Made by a program: the position numbers and the translations under genes | From: DASQFQ01 sp038238015 | Lineage (GTDB): Bacteria > Actinomycetota > Thermoleophilia > Solirubrobacterales > Solirubrobacteraceae | DNA: 64,000 nt | Direction of reading: 5' to 3' | Assembly (NCBI GenBank): GCA_038238015.1 | Contig: JBBRYA010000001.1 | Location: forward strand, 1-64,000 | Notes under the pieces: model-generated | What the model was told of the DNA's origin: nothing | Database searches by the model: none | Seen by the model: the letters and a program-made list of their open reading frames with translations, nothing else | Part shown: positions 63,472 to 64,000 of the stretch, piece by piece | Layout: each line of letters begins with the position of its first letter | Position numbering within the stretch: position 1 is the first letter of the stretch

Positions 63472-64000
63472 GGTGCGCGAGCGCCATCGCCTCGTTGGAC
63501 GGCTTGTCGCCTTCGCCGTCCTTGCCGTCCTTGTCCTTCTTGAAGGACTCCGGGAAGACCTTGTAGGCCATGTGCAGCACCTGGTCGATCGCCTTCGGGG
63601 CGAGCGCGTAGGCGACCTCGCCGAAGGTGCCAAGCCGCGTGTTGAGCTGCTTCGGCTTGGAGCGGATCGCCTCGCACACGAGGTCGGCGGCCTCGTCGGG
63701 GGAGATCGTCGGGAACGAGTCGTAGATCTTCGTCGGCGCGATCATCGGCGTGCGCACGAGCGGCATGTGGATCGTCGTGAAGGTGACGCGATCGCCGATC
63801 GTCTCGCTCGAGGCCACGCGCGTGAAGGCGTCCAGCGCGGCCTTTGAGGCGACGTAGGCCGAGAAGCGCGGCGGGTTGGTCTGCACGCCGATCGAGGAGA
63901 CGTTGACGATGTGGCCCGACTTCTTCTCGCGCATGTGCGGGAGCACGCCGATGATCATCTTGATCGTGCCGAGGTAGTTGAGCTGGACCGTGCGCTCGTA
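63449..64000 (-). CDS. Short-chain dehydrogenase/reductase, C-terminal part (5' end outside window)
   Basis: The frame is open to the right edge, giving 183 residues. YERTVQLNYLGTIKMIIGVLPHMREKKSGHIVNVSSIGVQTNPPRFSAYVASKAALDAFTRV contains the asparagine of the NYLG helix, S in VNVSSIG, and the Y-x-x-x-K pair in YVASK. IHMPLVRTPMIAPTKIYDSFPTISPDEAADLV resembles the SDR domain of large fatty-acyl-CoA reductase-type proteins (R-T-P-M-I-A-P-T). The Rossmann N-terminus and any preceding domain are beyond the window. A C-terminal Lys/Asp-rich tail (FKKDKDGKDGEGDKPS) follows the last helix. Confidence 0.88.
   Translation of the reverse strand, partial: YERTVQLNYLGTIKMIIGVLPHMREKKSGHIVNVSSIGVQTNPPRFSAYVASKAALDAFTRVASSETIGDRVTFTTIHMPLVRTPMIAPTKIYDSFPTISPDEAADLVCEAIRSKPKQLNTRLGTFGEVAYALAPKAIDQVLHMAYKVFPESFKKDKDGKDGEGDKPSNEAMALAHLMKGVHW

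Overview
The window is a very GC-rich (roughly 70% or more), tightly packed bacterial chromosome segment. GTG and TTG starts are common and 4-base ATGA/GTGA overlaps are frequent. OpcA, a QsdR-like TetR regulator, DUF5937, DUF2237 and SigG-type ECF factors point to an actinobacterium; the overall flavour suggests Thermoleophilia/Solirubrobacterales. That placement is inference from gene content, since no rRNA is present. No prophage, insertion sequence, CRISPR array or tRNA was seen; the only recognised stable RNA is tmRNA.

Layout. 1-5.4 kb: the 3' end of nadA, two secreted calcium-loop (TSP3-like) paralogues, an ECF sigma factor with a membrane-crossing Ser/Gly-rich tail, a degenerate nucleotidyltransferase and an M16 peptidase. 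5.4-13.9 kb: ftsE-ftsX-S41 protease-RNB exonuclease-smpB, an M50 membrane protease, an unassigned rod-shaped structured RNA candidate upstream of a glyoxalase-fold gene, a flavin disulfide oxidoreductase and ssrA (tmRNA). 13.8-18.6 kb: an HxlR/VOC divergent pair, a membrane protein, a decayed hydrolase fragment beside an RHH-MazF toxin-antitoxin pair, an acyltransferase, a thioesterase and a TetR regulator. 18.6-31.5 kb: murB, a broken DUF1835 gene, a cyclopropane synthase, an asparaginase, DJ-1, M20 and M3 peptidases, a phosphatase and two MFS exporters with regulators. 31.7-37.9 kb: a phosphoesterase/ABC operon, a LysE exporter, msrB and an HD-GYP protein.

37.9-50 kb is a carbon module. pgi-gnd-zwf-opcA and pgl-ROK kinase-GH15 glucosidase together cover release of glucose, its phosphorylation, and the oxidative pentose phosphate pathway. 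The module is split by a secreted copper-radical oxidase homologue and a C-terminally anchored repeat protein. 50-58.6 kb holds an endonuclease-fold protein, DUF2237, a SigG-like sigma factor opposite a DHA2 exporter, a double HD-GYP protein, a STAS protein, a frameshifted MBL-like gene, a GNAT and an ABC-2 exporter. 58.6-62.7 kb is a polyphosphate operon (ppx, two half-CHAD genes, ppk1). Two SDR genes close the window, the last cut by the edge.

The strongest leads are four: the rod-shaped RNA with a promoter ending exactly at its first paired base; the CHAD fold split over two translationally coupled genes; the copper-radical oxidase pair inside the pentose phosphate cluster; and the sigma factor carrying a predicted exported tail upstream of two secreted calcium-loop proteins.
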